In this document: piece by piece, positions 6,118 to 8,204 of the stretch | Layout of the letters: each line of letters starts with the position of its first letter | How positions within the stretch are numbered: position 1 is the stretch's first letter | NCBI GenBank assembly: GCA_011682595.1 | Contig: JAACEH010000083.1 | Span: forward strand, 1 to 8,204 | Direction: 5' to 3' | Length of the DNA: 8,204 bases | Source of the DNA: Anaerolineaceae bacterium | GTDB lineage: Bacteria; Planctomycetota; Phycisphaerae; FEN-1346; JAACEH01 | Program-made: the position numbers and the translations under genes | Notes under the pieces: generated by a model | The model's input: the letters and a program-made list of their open reading frames with translations, nothing else | The model's database searches: none | Told to the model about the DNA's origin: nothing

Positions 6118-7549
6118 TTAGCGCTGGGGTCCAACACGTCCGTGAAGGCGGCGGAGGCGGTGCATGATCCGCGGCAGGCGGCCCTCGAAGAACGCTTTCT
6201 TGTAGTAAAGGTTAGCGGCGCGGCGGGCCAGTTCGCCGTAGCCGGGGTAGACCTCGATGGTCGCCGAGACCCCGGTCACCGGCAGGCCGTTGGCCATGGC
6301 CATGACGTACTGCTGGAGAATGTCGCCGGCCCGGTGGCCGACCACCGAGGCCCCGAGGAGTTTCTTCTTGCGGCAGACGAGCTTGACCAGCCCCGCGGAC
6401 TTGTCGTCGATGACCGGCCGGTCGGCGGCATCGAAGCCCACCTTGTAGACGGCCACGTCCAGGCCCGCCTCGTGGGCCTCCTGTTCGGTCAGGCCGACGC
6501 GGGCCACCTCGGGGTCCGAACAGGTGCACCAGGGGATGACCGTGTAGCGGGCCTTCCGCGGCAGACCGTACAGGGCGTTAGGCACGACGACGCCGGCCTC
6601 GTACTCAGCCATGTGCGTGAACATGGGGAACCCCTTGGCGTCGCCGAGGGCGAAGATATGCTTGCGGCTGGTTCGCAATCGCTTGTCGACGGTGATGAAT
6701 CCGCGCTTGTCGGTCTGGACGCCCGCGGCTGCGAGGCCGAGGCTTGGGCTGTTGGGGGCGCGGCCGACGGCCAGGAGAATCTCGTCGCCCTCGAAGGCCG
6801 CCTCCTGGCCGTACTTGTCGGCGACCACCAGACGCTTGGCGCCATGGTCGCTCTTCTCGGCCCGCAGCGCCTTGCGGCCGGTCAGAACCTGGATGCCCTC
6901 GCCAACCATGGCCGAGGCCAGGAGATCGGTGCACTCGGGGTCGTCGTGCGGCAGCAGGTGGTTGTTGGTTTCGATGATAGTCACGCTGCTGCCGAGACGG
7001 GCGAAGGACTGGCCCATCTCGACGCCGATCGGCCCGCCCCCCAGGACCAGCAACCGCCGCGGCAGGGCAGGCAGGTCGAAGATCGTCAGGTTGGTCAGGT
7101 ACCCGACCTCGGCCAGGCCGGGGATCGGGAGTTCGAGCGGGCGGCTGCCGGTGGCGATGACGATCTTGCGGCCGACCAGCCGCCGGCCTTCAAGCTCGAA
7201 GGTGTGGTCGTCGACGAAGTGCCCGTCGCCGAAAAAGATTGCGAAAACGCTCCGGGTCGTCGTGCTCGGCGATCCTGGCTTGCACGTCGTGGACGTACTT
7301 CATGGCCTGCGGAAAATCCGTCTGCAGCCCATAGACCCGAACGCCGAAGTGATCGATTTCGCGGAGATTGTGGGCCGCGGCCGCACAGCGGATCAGGGCC
7401 TTCGACGGCACGCAGCCGTGCCACAGGCAGTCGCCGCCGAGCCTGCGTTTTTCGACCAGGGCGACGGTCGCCCCGAGTTGGGCGGCGGCGCTGGCCACGT
7501 TCAGTCCGCCTGCTCCGCCGCCGATGACCAGCAGGTCATAGTCAGCCAT
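6118..7549 (-). pseudogene. Mercuric reductase/lipoamide dehydrogenase-like flavoprotein, frameshifted
   Basis: Two frames together encode one pyridine nucleotide-disulfide oxidoreductase of roughly 475 residues. The first (7549 to about 7237) holds the FAD-binding GGGAGG motif (10-15) and redox pair C41-LWHG-C46 followed by VPSKA. The second (about 7237 to 6118) starts at FGDGHF and holds IVIATGSRP, the NAD(P)H-binding GGGPIGVEMG, the FAD-binding IFALGDA and a dimerisation domain. The frames meet at AATCTTTTTCGG on the minus strand (plus 7229-7240). Removing one T would restore the frame, but relatives usually have four or five more residues there (GVDV-like), so a ~14-bp deletion is also plausible. 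The C-terminal MerA cysteine pair is absent, so true Hg(II) reduction is unlikely; this clade commonly sits beside TVP38 proteins. Start at ATG 7549, with GGGAGG 8 bases upstream (a GTG one codon earlier is possible). It overlaps the TVP38 stop by 8 bp, suggesting coupling. A sequencing or assembly error is a real alternative. Confidence 0.85.
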
Positions 7550-8204
7550 CACTTGGGCCTCCCTCGGACCGGGTTGGCCAGCCCGCCGTGGCTGCCGGCT
7601 GGGCGGCCTCCCGGCCGGCGAGATACCGTTTGCCGAGGTAGGTCATGACCAGTGCCAGGATGATTGCGCCGAACAGAACCGCCAGAAGGGGCCACGGAAC
7701 CTTGCCTTCTTTGACACCCTGCACGAGTCCCGCCGGGGCCAGGACAAGGATCACGGTGCCCGGCAGCATGCAGAGCCAGGAGAAGAGGATGTAGGTCGGC
7801 AGGCGGACGCGGGTCAGGCCGTAACCGTAGTTCTGCAGGTTGAAGGGGAAGATGGGCACCAGGCGGGTGATGGCGACGATGACGGCCCCGTTTTTTTCGG
7901 TCATCTCGTCGAGCCGGCGGAACTTGTCGCTCTTGCAAGCCCATCGGGCCACGGAATCCCGGGCCACGTAGCGGGCCATGACAAAACACAGCGTCGCCCC
8001 GGTCGTACTGGCCATGCTGACGAAGACCACGGCCTGGACCGGCGATTCGAACAGCGTTCCGGCCAGAACCGTCAACAGGGTGCCGGGCAGGGCCAGGACG
8101 GTGAAGACGATGTAGACGAGAATGAAGACAAGCGGTCCCCAGGGGCCCAGCCGAGCGATCCAGCCCTGGAGCTGTTTGATCCAGGCGACGGCCTGACCGT
8201 GGAA
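7542..8204 (-). CDS. TVP38/TMEM64 family (VTT domain) membrane protein, 5' end missing
   Basis: The frame is open to the window edge, so the N-terminus is cut; 220 residues remain. Conserved VTT/TVP38 features are LGPWGPLVFILVYIVF (19-34), LALPGTLLTVLAG (37-49) with the proline-glycine bend, a small-residue segment STTGATLCFVMAR (66-78), RLVPIFPFNLQNYGYGL (114-130), SWLCMLPGT (142-150), and a last membrane helix at about 171-190. These proteins are polytopic inner membrane proteins related to DedA, with suspected transport or lipid-scrambling roles that are not settled for bacterial TVP38. Internal TTG 8075 could be mistaken for a start, but the family's first helices lie upstream of it in the same frame. 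The gene overlaps the oxidoreductase start by 8 bp. TVP38 and this flavoprotein are frequent partners and are fused in some bacteria, from my recollection of the families. Confidence 0.88.
   Translation of the reverse strand, partial: FHGQAVAWIKQLQGWIARLGPWGPLVFILVYIVFTVLALPGTLLTVLAGTLFESPVQAVVFVSMASTTGATLCFVMARYVARDSVARWACKSDKFRRLDEMTEKNGAVIVAITRLVPIFPFNLQNYGYGLTRVRLPTYILFSWLCMLPGTVILVLAPAGLVQGVKEGKVPWPLLAVLFGAIILALVMTYLGKRYLAGREAAQPAATAGWPTRSEGGPSDG
7558..7563 (-). promoter_or_regulatory. Shine-Dalgarno site of the oxidoreductase, inside the TVP38 gene
   Basis: GGGAGG on the minus strand lies five bases before GTG 7552 and eight before ATG 7549. It sits within the last codons of the TVP38 gene, whose stop follows at 7542-7544, consistent with coupled translation of the two genes. 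The intact site also shows that the oxidoreductase was under selection until recently. Confidence 0.6.

Noticed and set aside
6142..7527. 461-codon plus-strand open frame
   Set aside because: It lies antisense to the oxidoreductase, runs straight through the frameshift of the real gene, and has no family features. GC-rich genes commonly leave one long antisense frame open.
6118..7549. True mercury resistance gene merA
   Set aside because: There is no C-terminal vicinal cysteine pair, no N-terminal metal-binding domain, and no MerR, MerT or MerP nearby.
7542..8075. TVP38 protein starting at TTG 8075 as a complete gene
   Set aside because: The frame continues to the window end and encodes the family's first hydrophobic segments upstream of this codon, so the gene is simply truncated by the window.

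Overview
The window is GC-rich with strongly GC-biased third codon positions, so long open frames also appear antisense to real genes. The gene content (a secreted clan GH-A-like glycosidase, a TVP38 membrane protein next to a mercuric-reductase-like flavoprotein, and a fused arsenosugar-type glycosyltransferase) would fit an environmental planctomycete-like (PVC) bacterium. No ribosomal or other phylogenetic marker is present, so this placement is a guess. The left end starts with 11 consecutive G and the right end cuts through a gene, so this looks like a contig or part of one.

Layout: (1) 1-257, no supported gene. (2) 258-1793, minus strand, a large multi-spanning membrane protein of unknown function. 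(3) 1794-2111, a divergent intergenic region with two perfect inverted repeats and a good sigma70-type promoter reading right. (4) 2112-2804, plus strand, a class I SAM methyltransferase. (5) 2908-3126, plus strand, the first ~55 residues of a GT-A family 2 glycosyltransferase joined to a short tail and a stop, best read as a deletion remnant. (6) 3240-4688, plus strand, a secreted glycoside hydrolase-like protein with NEP and TEVGWP motifs. (7) A convergent boundary of only 28 bp. (8) 8204 down to 4717, minus strand, a three-gene array: TVP38/TMEM64 protein (5' end beyond the window), an FAD/NAD(P) disulfide oxidoreductase of the mercuric reductase/lipoamide dehydrogenase type, and a two-domain protein joining TIGR04282-like (DUF2064) and TIGR04283-like glycosyltransferase modules.

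The minus-strand array is the most informative part. TVP38 and the oxidoreductase overlap by 8 bp and are probably translationally coupled; the fused transferase follows after 69 bp from an apparent TTG start. The TIGR04282/04283 families are named for their association with arsenosugar biosynthesis, but neither the ArsS radical SAM enzyme nor the ArsM arsenite methyltransferase is in view. The oxidoreductase is broken by a frameshift near 7232-7239, best explained by a small deletion (or a sequence error), so the array may be decaying or the contig may carry an error. The plus-strand genes (methyltransferase, transferase remnant, secreted hydrolase) suggest glycan or surface-polysaccharide work but do not define a pathway. 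I see no RNA genes, CRISPR arrays, insertion sequences or phage genes.
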